From assembly GCA_019359285.1 (NCBI GenBank), contig JAHHHQ010000052.1, positions 1 through 64,000 of the forward strand: 64,000 bases of DNA, given 5' to 3'. Position 1 is the stretch's first letter. The number at the start of each line of letters is the position of its first letter. This stretch comes from Nodosilinea sp. WJT8-NPBG4. Its GTDB lineage: Bacteria > Cyanobacteriota > Cyanobacteriia > Phormidesmidales > Phormidesmidaceae. The notes below the pieces were generated by a model. That model was not told where the DNA came from and did no database searches. It saw only the letters and a list, made by a program, of their open reading frames with translations. Position numbers and translations under genes: made by a program. This document shows, one piece after another, positions 51,282 through 60,115 of this stretch.

Positions 51282-51758
51282 TCAAAAAGGAATATCGTCG
51301 TAGCTGGGGGCAGGCGTAGAAGGCGGCGGGGTTGCTGGAGCCGCCGGGACTGCCGGGCGAGCGGCTGCCGGAGCTGCCGGACGGGAGGCCGCTGGGCTGG
51401 GCGTGGCCACAGGCACCGCTACGGCGACCGGGGGGGCCATGGGCATAGTGTTGAGCTCGCCCACTGCGTAGATGCGCTGCACGGTCATTTCGACCTGCTT
51501 TTCTTTGTAGCCCTGGGGGCTATCGACCACGTTCATCGCCAGACGGCCTTCCAGCAGCACTCGCTGGCCCGCATGGTATTGAGCCTGAATGTCTTGGGCT
51601 AGGTTGCCCCAGCCGACGACCTTCATCTGTGAGGAGGGGTCGCCCTCTTTTAGCCCTGGAAACTGCACCACAAACTCGGCCACGGGAGTTTGATTGTCGG
51701 AGGTGTAGCGCAGCTGGGGCGACTGCACGATCTCGGCCATTAATAGGCAATTGTTCAT
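51282..51758 (-). CDS. ssb: Single-stranded DNA-binding protein
   Basis: 158 residues. The OB fold (residues 1-105) begins MNNCLLMAEIVQSPQLRYTS and contains WGNLAQDIQAQYHAGQRVLL and GRLAMNVVDSPQGYKEKQVE. A flexible Pro/Ala-rich tail follows, ending in the acidic tip DDIPF that recruits partner proteins. It binds ssDNA as a tetramer in replication and repair. Its ATG overlaps the stop of the upstream guanylyltransferase gene (ATGA), so it is translated from that mRNA, an odd pairing. A strong terminator follows. Confidence 0.9.
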   Translation of the reverse strand: MNNCLLMAEIVQSPQLRYTSDNQTPVAEFVVQFPGLKEGDPSSQMKVVGWGNLAQDIQAQYHAGQRVLLEGRLAMNVVDSPQGYKEKQVEMTVQRIYAVGELNTMPMAPPVAVAVPVATPSPAASRPAAPAAARPAVPAAPATPPPSTPAPSYDDIPF

Positions 51759-54286
51759 AGCGGCATGGGCTCCTTGATCCCCTGTTCTTTCTCAATGAAG
51801 GTTTGGACGTGCTGCTGGTATTTGGCCAGGGTGCAGTCGAGCCACTCGCGGCTCTGGCTGTTGCCGTAGATATGTACCAGGGGCTCGCCCGCGTCGGGCA
51901 GCACCAGCACCCAATCGTCGGGGTTGTCACCTAAGATTTTAACGCCGTCGATCAGCTCTAAACGCTCGGGTCGATTATCTTCTACTAAATAGCGCATTAG
52001 GGCACCTTTGACTGTCCAGGGGCAGCGCAGGGTTTGCATGCGGTAGGCCATGCGAGGCAGGTCTGACCAAATTTGGCCGAGCGATCGCTGCTGCAGGCTC
52101 AAAATCTCAATCAGTTTGGCAATGCAGAACATGGCGTCGAAGCCGGGGTGCAGCTCGGGAAAGATAAAGCCCATTTCGCCGCTGCCGCCTAGCACCACGT
52201 TGGGGTTGCTCTGGCAGGCTTCCATTAGGGCGGTAGGGTTGGCCTTAGTGCGAATCACTCGACCGTCGTGGCGGCGAGCGATATGCTCGATCGCCCCCGA
52301 CGTGTGCACCGGCACCACAATGGTGCCGCGAGGGTTGGTGGTCAGCATCATGTGGGCCATCAGCGAGGTCAGCACTTCGCCGCGAATGCGGGTACCCACC
52401 TCATCGACGAGAATCAGCTGTTCGCCGTTGGCCGACACCTGGGCTCCAAAGGTGGCCCGCAGCGCCTGCACCACCTGACCGAGCTGGCTGAGCATCACCT
52501 CGCGCTCATCGTTAGAGAGGGCCACCTGGCGCAGGCTGGCGTTGAGCACCACCGCGTCGCAGTCAAACTTGCCGAGAATCTGCGGCAGCACGGCCCCGGC
52601 CACGGCGTAGAGGTAGTCGATCACCACCTTGGCCTGGCTGTTGGTCACGGCCTCGACGTTGAGGTGCTTCTCAAAGGCGGTGGTGTAGGTGGAGACCACA
52701 TCGGTGGGGTTGGTGACGGTGCCGATTTCGTGAATGGGCGATCGCCGCAGATCTTCCTTAAAGTAGGCGCCCTCGATTTTCTTCTCTTTGCTCTTGGGAA
52801 TATCGATGCCTTTCTCGTCAAAGAATTCAATCAGCACGTAGTCGGGGCGATCGGGGTGCAGCCGCACGTGAATTCCCCCGGCGACGCCCATCGCCGCCAG
52901 CATGCTGCGGGCCACCGGAATGGCCGTCGCCTCCAGGTTTTGGATGTTGATGCCGACGGACATCAGACCCGCGATCAGCGATCGCGACACCATACGCGAC
53001 ACCATGCGCTGATCGCGCGACACCGTGACTTGAGAACCGGGCTTGAGGGTCGACCCGTAGGCCGCCCCCAGCTTGACCGCAAACTCGGGGGTAATGTCGA
53101 TATTCGCCAGCCCAGCCACCCCCCGCTGGCCAAACAGATTGCGCTGCGCCGTGTTGCCCCAGATTAGGTTGATGTTCAATGTTGCACCCGACTCGATTTG
53201 CTTGCTCGGCCAGACTCTCACGCCGGGGCTGATTTGCGCCTCTTCGCCCACCGAAGACAACGGCCCGATCACCGCTCCCTCCAGCACGTGGGAGCGGCGG
53301 TCAACCCGCGCTCCCCGGGCAATGGTGCAGGCTCGCAGGTGCACCTCATCGCCCACGATCGCGCCATTCCAGACGATCGGTCGCTTGAGGTCGGCATCGC
53401 AGCCAATGGTGATGTTGTCACCAATCACGGTGCCCGGTTCGAGCACCGTGCGGGCACCGATGCGGCAGTTGTTGCCAATCATCACCGGCGGCTGAATCTG
53501 AACCGTTGGATCTATCTGGGTATTGTCACCGATCCACACGCCAGGAGATGTCTCAGGGTATGCATAATTGACCACCACTTTGCGGTGTAAGGCATCGTAC
53601 TGGGCCTCACGATAGGCCTCTAGGTGGCCGACATCACACCAGTAGCCGCTGGCCACGTAGCCGTACATGGGTTCCCCCTTCTCCAACAGCAGGGGAAACA
53701 GATCCTTAGAGAAGTCAGACTCTTCGTTGTCGGGCAGGTAGTCGAGCACCTCGGGTTCGAGAATGTAGGTGCCGGTATTGACCGTGTCAGAAAAAATTTC
53801 GCTGGCGGAGGGCTTTTCTAGGAACCGCTTGATGCGCCCTTCTTCGTCGGTGATCACCACGCCAAATTCGACGGGGTTGGGCACCCGAGTCAGCACCAGG
53901 GTGGCCTTAGCGCCCTTTTGCCGGTGAAACGCGATCGCCGCAGTGAGATCAAAGTCGGTAACGCTGTCGCCGCTAATCACCACAAACGTCTCGGTGAGCA
54001 GGTCGGCAATATTCTTGACGCAGCCCGCCGTACCCAGGGGCTGATCTTCTTCGACGGCGTAGGTCATCTGCACGCCAAAATCGCGGCCGTCGCTAAAGTA
54101 ATTGCGCATTACATCGGGCAGGTAAAAGAGGGTGGCGATCACCTCATCGATGCCGTGGCGCTTGAGCAGATTGACGATGTGTTCGGCGATCGGGCGGTTG
54201 AGAATCGGCACCATGGGTTTGGGCAAGTCACAGGTTAGAGGCCGCAAACGGGTTCCTGAACCACCGGCCATTAGCACTGCGCGCAT
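51755..54286 (-). CDS. Mannose-1-phosphate guanylyltransferase/phosphomannomutase fusion
   Basis: About 843 residues in three parts. Residues 1-235 are a nucleotidyltransferase with MRAVLMAGGSGTRLRPLTCD and SGDSVTDFDL. Residues 245-385 are left-handed beta-helix hexapeptide repeats (IDPTVQIQPPVMIGNNCRIG). Residues 385-840 are a phosphohexomutase-like part whose phosphoserine loop is replaced (QRMVSRMVSRSLIAG), so catalytic mutase activity is doubtful. It supplies GDP-mannose or related sugars for exopolysaccharide. ATG 54286 (MRAVLMAGG) is clearly the start; the ORF extends 84 bases upstream with non-homologous sequence. It overlaps ssb. Confidence 0.87.
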   Translation of the reverse strand: MRAVLMAGGSGTRLRPLTCDLPKPMVPILNRPIAEHIVNLLKRHGIDEVIATLFYLPDVMRNYFSDGRDFGVQMTYAVEEDQPLGTAGCVKNIADLLTETFVVISGDSVTDFDLTAAIAFHRQKGAKATLVLTRVPNPVEFGVVITDEEGRIKRFLEKPSASEIFSDTVNTGTYILEPEVLDYLPDNEESDFSKDLFPLLLEKGEPMYGYVASGYWCDVGHLEAYREAQYDALHRKVVVNYAYPETSPGVWIGDNTQIDPTVQIQPPVMIGNNCRIGARTVLEPGTVIGDNITIGCDADLKRPIVWNGAIVGDEVHLRACTIARGARVDRRSHVLEGAVIGPLSSVGEEAQISPGVRVWPSKQIESGATLNINLIWGNTAQRNLFGQRGVAGLANIDITPEFAVKLGAAYGSTLKPGSQVTVSRDQRMVSRMVSRSLIAGLMSVGINIQNLEATAIPVARSMLAAMGVAGGIHVRLHPDRPDYVLIEFFDEKGIDIPKSKEKKIEGAYFKEDLRRSPIHEIGTVTNPTDVVSTYTTAFEKHLNVEAVTNSQAKVVIDYLYAVAGAVLPQILGKFDCDAVVLNASLRQVALSNDEREVMLSQLGQVVQALRATFGAQVSANGEQLILVDEVGTRIRGEVLTSLMAHMMLTTNPRGTIVVPVHTSGAIEHIARRHDGRVIRTKANPTALMEACQSNPNVVLGGSGEMGFIFPELHPGFDAMFCIAKLIEILSLQQRSLGQIWSDLPRMAYRMQTLRCPWTVKGALMRYLVEDNRPERLELIDGVKILGDNPDDWVLVLPDAGEPLVHIYGNSQSREWLDCTLAKYQQHVQTFIEKEQGIKEPMPL

Positions 54287-54605
54287 AGAGTCTCCTTGCT
54301 GCGTAAACATTCCTGATGGGGTTGCCCCAGTTCTAACCAGGGCTCTCAACCAAATACCGAACACAACCATCGACAGGGATGTCTATAACATTACTCCAGC
54401 ATTAATCCACCTAAGGATAGACTGAAGTAAATGTATATAGATTTATGTTCTATCCGGGTCAAATCTGTTTTGCCCTGCCACAACCGTTCTCTACCGCCGC
54501 GCCATGGGGAGCAAACGTTTGGAAAATTAAGGCAATGGCGGGCAACCGGAAGCAACGTTGGTATTGTAGAAGCATAGGTGAACCGGGTAGAAAGGAGCAG
54601 TGACT
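54287..54605. promoter_or_regulatory. Divergent intergenic region
   Basis: 319 bases between the guanylyltransferase start (minus) and a small membrane protein start (plus). It is AT-rich around 54400-54470 (AAATGTATATAGATTTATG). AGAAAGGAGCAGTGACT gives a strong ribosome binding site for ATG 54606. No repeats or RNA structures are obvious. Confidence 0.45.
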
Positions 54606-54788
54606 ATGGGTACATTGATCGCGCTTTTGTTGATCGGTATTTATGGCGGCGGCGCCTTTAAGTTTTGGACGGGGTTCAACCGCACCAACTTTACCGACGG
54701 CAAGGTTAAGTTCACCCTGCTGTGGCCGCTGTTTTTGGCCCTCAATAAGTCGTACCGCCAAAACTTTAGCCGGGCGTTGAAAGGATGA
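54606..54788 (+). CDS. Small conserved membrane protein
   Basis: 60 residues: one membrane helix MGTLIALLLIGIYGGGAFKF near the start, a short loop WTGFNRTNFTDGKVK, a second hydrophobic stretch FTLLWPLFLALNKSY and a basic end. GAAAGGAG lies at good spacing before ATG 54606 (a GTG two codons earlier is less likely). It overlaps the methyltransferase gene by four bases. Small proteins of this type are common in cyanobacteria; function unknown. Confidence 0.75.
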   Translation: MGTLIALLLIGIYGGGAFKFWTGFNRTNFTDGKVKFTLLWPLFLALNKSYRQNFSRALKG

Positions 54789-55486
54789 GCCGCCTGCCCG
54801 CCGCCGACCCCTCCCCCTGGGGCGCCCAGGTACAGGCTGTTTCCCAGCGCTATGACCAGGAGTTTGCCGGTAAAGCCTTTGACCTGCCCCCCGAGGTAGA
54901 AGAAATGCCGGTATTCCAAGACTGGATTGCCGGTACGCTGACGCCGCGCATTTCGACGCCCTTTTGGGAGTCGGTGAAGCCCCGCAAGCGCGATCGCTGC
55001 CTGGATATCGGCTGCGGCATCAGCTTTTTGATTTACCCCTGGCGCGAGTGGGATGCCCTGTTTCAGGGTCACGAGATTAGCTCCGTGGCCTGCGCTGCGC
55101 TGACCGCTCGCGGTCCCCAGCTCAACTCGAAGCTGTTTAAGGGCGTCACCCAAGGCCCAGCCCACCGCTTGGAGTATGAGCCTCACACCTTTGATATGGC
55201 GATCGCCACGGGCGTCAGCTGCTATTACCCAGCCGACTACTGGGCCACAGTGCTGCAACAGGTAAAGAAGGTCCTCAAGCCCGGCGGCTGGTTTTTGTTC
55301 GACGCCATTAACCCCGAAGCCGAGCTGGCCGAACCCTGGGCCATTCTCGAAACCTACTTAGGGGCCGAGGTGCATTTAGAAGCCCTCGATCGCTGGCCCG
55401 CCCTAGTCAAAGCCGAGGGCGCACGGGTCGTTTCCACCAAAGATTACGAGCTGTTTCGCCTCTTCAAGGTGAAGTGGGACGCTTAG
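54785..55486 (+). CDS. SAM-dependent methyltransferase
   Basis: 233 residues with class I motif I DRCLDIGCGISFLIYPWREW near 70-89, motif II FDMAIATGVSCYYPADYW near 137-154, and QVKKVLKPGGWFLFDAINPE near 160-179. Tyr/Trp-rich active-site surroundings do not reveal the substrate. Its ATG overlaps the stop of the 60-residue membrane protein, so the pair is translationally coupled. Confidence 0.84.
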   Translation: MSRLPAADPSPWGAQVQAVSQRYDQEFAGKAFDLPPEVEEMPVFQDWIAGTLTPRISTPFWESVKPRKRDRCLDIGCGISFLIYPWREWDALFQGHEISSVACAALTARGPQLNSKLFKGVTQGPAHRLEYEPHTFDMAIATGVSCYYPADYWATVLQQVKKVLKPGGWFLFDAINPEAELAEPWAILETYLGAEVHLEALDRWPALVKAEGARVVSTKDYELFRLFKVKWDA

Positions 55487-55605
55487 GAGGCAGTTTTGAA
55501 TTCAAAATTCAAAACTAAGCACTTAAAACTCAAACCTCTTCCCCTTCTCCCCACTTCCCCTGATTGCGCTACCATTAGCGGCGACATTTGGTCGAGAGGT
55601 CACGC

Positions 55606-56349
55606 ATGGGGTTGGGTTCGGGAAACGCCAAACTGGGGCTGGGACTGCTGCTGTTGGCTCTGCTGGGTGGCTGCAACCGGAGTGCTGAAGTCTCCGACGC
55701 AGCTTCGGTTGGGGCCGAGAGCACGCCCACGGCTGCAACCGAGGCCGCGTCGGAGCTAGCGGAGGATGGTGGCTATCGCTCGACGCCTATTGACCCCATT
55801 CGCACAGCTCAGCTGGTCACCCAGGGGGAGGGGTCGCAGGTCAATCTGCGATCGCAGCCCACTACCCAATCTGACTCGCGGGGCTATGGCCTCGGCGGCG
55901 ACGTGGTGACGCTGCTGCGCCTGGCCGAGGGCGAAGGGGGCCTGAGCTGGTACTACGTCAAGTTTGCTCAATCCGAGGCTGAGGGCTGGGTACGGGGCGA
56001 CTTTATCGACACCAGTGCCCAGGTCGCTGCGCCGTCTCCCACCTCCGAAGAAATCACCACTGGCCCCTGCGGAGACAACCGACCGGAGGCGTTTTTTGAA
56101 ACCAAGTCCTTTAACATTCACCTGTGCCAAACCCCCCAAGGGCTTAGCTACATCGGCACCAACAAAACCAACAACAAAACCCTCACCACCGCCGACGTGC
56201 GCAACAGCCAGGGTACCTACATTGCCATCGACGGCAACCAGCAATACCACGTTAGCGATCAGGCCCTAGCGGTTTACCAGGTGAACGGCGGTAGCTATGA
56301 CCAGATCGAAGGCGAAGATGTGATTCGCCACGAGCGGTTCTTGTATTGA
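55606..56349 (+). CDS. SH3-domain lipoprotein
   Basis: 247 residues from ATG 55606. A signal with lipobox (LGLGLLLLALLGGC, Cys about 22) makes it a lipoprotein. A Ser/Ala-rich spacer is followed by a bacterial SH3b domain (VNLRSQPTTQSDSRGYGLGG, DVVTLLRLAEG, WYYVKFAQSEAEGWVRGDFI, about 88-150) and a C-terminal domain with CGDNRPEAFFETKSFNIHLC (about 165-184) holding a likely disulfide. It probably binds peptidoglycan or a surface partner. ATG 55606 after GAGAGGTC fits better than TTG 55588. Confidence 0.8.
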   Translation: MGLGSGNAKLGLGLLLLALLGGCNRSAEVSDAASVGAESTPTAATEAASELAEDGGYRSTPIDPIRTAQLVTQGEGSQVNLRSQPTTQSDSRGYGLGGDVVTLLRLAEGEGGLSWYYVKFAQSEAEGWVRGDFIDTSAQVAAPSPTSEEITTGPCGDNRPEAFFETKSFNIHLCQTPQGLSYIGTNKTNNKTLTTADVRNSQGTYIAIDGNQQYHVSDQALAVYQVNGGSYDQIEGEDVIRHERFLY

Positions 56350-56454
56350 GGCAGGTTTTGCGATCGCCCGCGCTTATCGGCTGCTGCCAGCCTGAAACCG
56401 TGGGGGTCTCAGGCCATCTCGATAATCTAGATTTGGCGTTGGGCCACTACCAAC

Positions 56455-56595
56455 CTAGTCGCAGTTGAAAAACGGGCAGTCGAAGGTGGGTACCAAGCAG
56501 GGAGCGGCAGCAGCAATGCCACCTACAGCGGCAGTCAGGGCTAGGGCAGAAATAGCTGCTAGAGAGAGCTTTTTGAGTTGAGTAAGCTGCTGCAT
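56455..56595 (-). CDS. Small secreted cysteine-bearing peptide
   Basis: 46 residues from ATG 56595. A signal peptide (KLSLAAISALALTAAVGGIA, cleavage after AAA) leaves a tiny mature tail CLVPTFDCPFFNCD with three cysteines and several aromatics. The reading frame is open further upstream to 56685, but that part looks non-coding. A mature peptide of about 14 residues with three Cys could be a signalling or metal-binding peptide. No family is recognised. Confidence 0.5.
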   Translation of the reverse strand: MQQLTQLKKLSLAAISALALTAAVGGIAAAAPCLVPTFDCPFFNCD

Positions 56596-56792
56596 GACGG
56601 TTGCCTCATCGGTAGGAATTGAAAATGAAAAGCCTCTGAATGAAGCTATGGGTAGCTTAAACTCTGAGGTCGGCTTGAGAGTCAACCCTCAAAAATTGGC
56701 TTAAGCTAGCGCTAGCGATCGCGGTCACTCATTTACCCTAGTCAAGCACGATTGCTACACACCGCCTCGCTAGCGGACGGGTCACCTAGGCA

Positions 56793-57213
56793 ATGAAGAA
56801 TTTACTTAAGATAGGCGAGCTGGCTAAACAAGCCAATATAACTGTGGCCACTATTCGCTATTACGAATCGCTGCATCTACTTGAGCCGGTGAGTAAGGCA
56901 GAGAATGGCTATCGCTATTACGACGATCAGCCGCTTGCAGTTTATCAAGCAGGCGCAGTCACTACAGTTCTCCCTGGCCGAAATTCAGCAGGTGATAGAT
57001 GTTCGCAACCAGGGAGAGCCAGTCTGCACCTTAGTAAAAGCGTTACTTGACCAAAAAATTGCCACATTAGAGCAGGAAATTCAGCAGGCTGCAACCTTAA
57101 AAACCAGGCTAGACGCCTACCGTACCAGCTGGATGGCCCGCCCATTAGACAATCCATCCGCTGTCAAAGTTTGCAGCTTAATCGAGGAGGTCGGTCTACC
57201 TTCCCGGGGCTAA
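56793..57213 (+). pseudogene. MerR-family regulator with one frameshift
   Basis: From ATG 56793 the winged helix is complete: IGELAKQANITVATIRYYES, LHLLEPVSKAENGYRYYDD. Near 56921-56932 one base is missing; the next frame continues RLQFIKQAQSLQFSLAEIQQ, VCTLVKALLDQKIATLEQEI, and ends VCSLIEEVGL at 57213. The two cysteines (VCTL, VCSL) suggest a metal-sensing MerR of the ZntR/CadR type. No metal transporter is adjacent. Real loss or base-call error cannot be told apart. Confidence 0.8.
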
Positions 57214-57285
57214 CCGATCCTAGACTGTCGGCATTAAGCCCGACAACCTTAATTTGCCTACGGCAGGTGAGCAGAAGGGTTTATG

Positions 57286-59184
57286 TTACCCTGGCGGAAT
57301 TTCATCCCGCGCCGGTGCCCGATCGGGTGGGGCTAAATCCACCGGAGCTGGGGCATAGGGGTCCTCATATTCCTGGGGGGTTTGAGTCTCAAATTCCTCT
57401 GGTAGAGGTTCAGTCTCAAATTCTCCTGGGGGGCTAAGCGGGGCGGGGGTGGCGCCGCTGCCGCCAACGGGGGCCACAGGCTGGGCCATTTCGGCGTGGA
57501 TGGTTTCGGTCATGCGGCGGATGAGCTCGCTGGCGCGGCCATCGTTGGAGGGGCGCTGCACCAATACGGCTAGGGCGTAGCGTTTGCCGTTGGGCACATC
57601 GACTAGGGCCACATCGCCCAGCATGGCCTCGATATCGCCGGTTTTGTTAGCCAGCAGTGAGCCATCGCGAATGCCGGAGGGAATCAGGCTTTCATTCTCA
57701 GTACGCTGCATAATACTGAACAGGCGATCGCGCGATCGCGGCGTCAGCAGGCCTCCCTGGTCAATGAGGGCCATCAGCAGGGTTAGATCTTTGGCGCTGG
57801 TGGTGTTGGTGCCGTCTAGGTCAGGCAGAGCGTTGCGCAGCACGGTGTGCTCCAGCCCCCAAGCGGTAAAGGTTTGGTTGAGCGCCTCAATGCCTCCCAA
57901 GGAGGCAATCATCATGTTGGTGGCGGTATTGTCACTGGTCACAATCATGCGGGTGGCGATATCTAGGGCGGTGTATTCAGTGCCCACCGCTTCGCCGCGC
58001 AGGGTGCCTGAACCGTTCGCCATGTACTCCTCTTGCAGGGCCATAGATTGGTTGAGGGCTAGGGTGCCCGCATCGACCTGCTGCAAAAAAGCCACCAAAA
58101 TTGGCACCTTAATGGTGCTAGCCGAGGCGACGGGTTCCGCTCCGCCCAGGTCAACATACTGGCCAGAATCGAGGTCAACGGCAAAGCTGACCGGAGTGAG
58201 CCCCGGAGTCAGGGTGGCTAACTGCTCAAGCTCGCCTTTGAGATGAGAAATTTCGCCGGTCAGGCGCAGGTCGGTCACGGTGGTGGCAGTACCCTGCACC
58301 AGAGAACCACCAGCGGCGCGACCGGGCTTAGCCTGAGCGGCAGGGGTGGTGGCTTCCCCAGGGGCGGCCACGTTGCTGGGACTGAGCACCGATAGCAGGG
58401 TGCCGGCGATCGCTGCTACCCCGACCCCCAAAATAATTAGCCGAATCAGATAGAGCAGGGGCAGGGGCGGATTGGCCAGCCGTCGCCGGGCCGTCGCCGC
58501 GCGCGATCGCCGGGGTGGCAGCGAACTGTCGCCTGCGCCGCCGAGGTTGGCAGCCTCTTCCAGCGCACCGGGAGCTGATAGGCCAGCTCGCTGGGCATAG
58601 GGGGCAGTGGGGGCCGCCGCTCGCCGAGACTGGGGACGCAGGGGGGTGACGTTGGGGGGCAGGGCTCTAGCGGCGGTTTGCCCTCCCGCTGGAGCGATCG
58701 CACCGTTGGGATTCAAGGTGCTGGGGTGAGTGCTGTGGGGGTGCATTTGTAGCGGCGGAGCACCAGGGCGAACCGGGCTCGGCGGAGCCGCCTGAATCAC
58801 GCGAGCCGGGCGAGGTTCAAAGATCCGCCCCTTGGAGGCAGCGGGCCTGGGTCTGCTGGGCTGGGGCTGGGCTGGACCCCGGCGAAAGGTTGGCAGCGAG
58901 GCATTGCGGGCGGTGGGGCGAATGACTGGCTCGATCTCGGGCTCCACCGGGGCCGGGCCAAAGTCGGGGGCAAGCTGCTGGTGCTGCCGCCACTGGTTGC
59001 GGCGGCGGGCCTCGGACGACGGGCGCTGCTGCCCGTCGTTGCCCCAGCCGCCGGAGTCGGCTTCGCCCGGCAGCTGAAGCCCGTCGCGACCAGGGCTAGG
59101 CCCTGGGTTGGACTCTCCCCAGGGCGAGCCCGCCTCAGGACGGCCTGCCGAAAATGGATTGCGAGGATCGTCGTACTGTGCCAT
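57286..59184 (-). CDS. Class A beta-lactamase-like serine hydrolase with Pro-rich N-terminus
   Basis: 632 residues. The first ~215 are low-complexity, Pro/Arg/Gly-rich. One membrane helix follows (LLYLIRLIILGVGVAAIAGT, about 243-262), then a class A beta-lactamase fold: SxxK in SASTIKVPILV (about 360), SDN in IVTSDNTATNMMIA, KTG in LLANKTGDIEA. The Glu166-type residue is not obvious, so it may be a D,D-peptidase or cell-wall enzyme rather than a lactamase. A proline/glutamate-rich tail (about 580-632) ends it. It is type II membrane-anchored with the catalytic part outside. Confidence 0.83.
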   Translation of the reverse strand: MAQYDDPRNPFSAGRPEAGSPWGESNPGPSPGRDGLQLPGEADSGGWGNDGQQRPSSEARRRNQWRQHQQLAPDFGPAPVEPEIEPVIRPTARNASLPTFRRGPAQPQPSRPRPAASKGRIFEPRPARVIQAAPPSPVRPGAPPLQMHPHSTHPSTLNPNGAIAPAGGQTAARALPPNVTPLRPQSRRAAAPTAPYAQRAGLSAPGALEEAANLGGAGDSSLPPRRSRAATARRRLANPPLPLLYLIRLIILGVGVAAIAGTLLSVLSPSNVAAPGEATTPAAQAKPGRAAGGSLVQGTATTVTDLRLTGEISHLKGELEQLATLTPGLTPVSFAVDLDSGQYVDLGGAEPVASASTIKVPILVAFLQQVDAGTLALNQSMALQEEYMANGSGTLRGEAVGTEYTALDIATRMIVTSDNTATNMMIASLGGIEALNQTFTAWGLEHTVLRNALPDLDGTNTTSAKDLTLLMALIDQGGLLTPRSRDRLFSIMQRTENESLIPSGIRDGSLLANKTGDIEAMLGDVALVDVPNGKRYALAVLVQRPSNDGRASELIRRMTETIHAEMAQPVAPVGGSGATPAPLSPPGEFETEPLPEEFETQTPQEYEDPYAPAPVDLAPPDRAPARDEIPPG

Positions 59185-59248
59185 TGTCTTTCGCCCTGTG
59201 CCTTTCGCCCTGTGTGCCCGTTCACCCGTCTGTCGCTGCGATCGAGGG

Positions 59249-60025
59249 TTAGTCGTTTTTGGGAGCCTGGCTGGCCGCCCAATTGATCTGCCGCAAAACG
59301 CCCCTAAGCATAGCCAATTCTTGGCGATCGGGACCGGCTCGATGCAGCAATCGCCGCAGTTTAGCCATGCGGCTTGCGGCGGTATGGGGGTAAAGATAAC
59401 CGATTTTCAGCAAAACGATTTCCAAATCTTGATAAAAGCCCTCTATCTGCTCCAGAGGGGCCAAATGCCCCGCTGCCGCCGCCACCCCCACAGCTGGAAA
59501 CGCTGCCCCTAATGCCTCAGCCATCGCCACCCGATGGAGCAAATAGGCACAGACCGCCACTGCCTGGGCCAGATTCAACGATGGATAGCTGTCGCTAGCT
59601 GGAATGCGCACCCAGCGCTGGGCATAGATCAGCTCGTCGTTGCTCAGCCCCCGATCTTCGGGGCCAAAAATCAGGGCGGCGGCAAAGCTCTTGGCTGGCG
59701 CAGGGGGCAGCAGCCAGGGCAGGGCGGTCTCCGGCAGCTCTAGGGGCTGGTCTTGACGGTGCAGACGACCGGTGGTGGCGATCGCCCGCTCACACCCTGC
59801 GATCGCCTCGGGTAGGCTCAACACTGTAGTTGCTGCCGCCAGCACATCGCCGCCGTGCACCGCCATCCGCTGGGCCTCCTCCGCAGCCGGGTCGCACTGG
59901 GGATTGACCAACACCAGGTGGCGCAGACCCATATTCTTCATTACCCGCGCCGTAGCACCCACGTTTAGAGGCCCCGCTGGTTCGACCAGGACAATGCGGA
60001 TTTGGTCTAGCTGCCAGAAGGACAT
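59249..60025 (-). CDS. TrmJ-type RNA 2'-O-methyltransferase (SPOUT)
   Basis: 258 residues: IRIVLVEPAGPLNVGATARV and MKNMGLRHLVLVNPQCDP at the N-terminus, ALIFGPEDRGLSNDELIYAQ near 135-154 and the SPOUT knot PSLNLAQAVAVCAYLL near 163-178. It methylates ribose 2'-O in tRNA anticodon position 32 in E. coli TrmJ. A C-terminal extension to 258 is usual. The gene follows the response regulator on the same strand, separated by a perfect inverted repeat. Confidence 0.86.
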   Translation of the reverse strand: MSFWQLDQIRIVLVEPAGPLNVGATARVMKNMGLRHLVLVNPQCDPAAEEAQRMAVHGGDVLAAATTVLSLPEAIAGCERAIATTGRLHRQDQPLELPETALPWLLPPAPAKSFAAALIFGPEDRGLSNDELIYAQRWVRIPASDSYPSLNLAQAVAVCAYLLHRVAMAEALGAAFPAVGVAAAAGHLAPLEQIEGFYQDLEIVLLKIGYLYPHTAASRMAKLRRLLHRAGPDRQELAMLRGVLRQINWAASQAPKND

Positions 60026-60054
60026 GGGGGAGTGGAGTAGGGTTCAAGGTTCAA

Positions 60055-60098
60055 GGTACAGGGTTTACGGCGTCGCCTTGAACCGTAAACCCTGTACC
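60055..60098. repeat. Perfect 16-bp inverted repeat between TrmJ and response regulator genes
   Basis: GGTACAGGGTTTACGG (60055-60070) and CCGTAAACCCTGTACC (60083-60098) form a stem with a 12-base loop; a TTCAAGG/CCTTGAA pair extends it. No T run follows, so it is more like a dispersed palindrome than a classical terminator. Confidence 0.75.
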
Positions 60099-60115
60099 TC
60101 ACCCCCTTTACAGCC

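Noticed and set aside
52268..53167. Long plus-strand ORF opposite the guanylyltransferase fusion
   Set aside because: His/Arg/Gly-rich low-complexity shadow; the minus strand encodes clear hexapeptide repeats and mutase motifs.
57584..58246. Plus-strand ORF opposite the beta-lactamase-like gene
   Set aside because: Ser/Arg-rich antisense shadow; the active-site motifs SxxK, SDN and KTG are on the minus strand.
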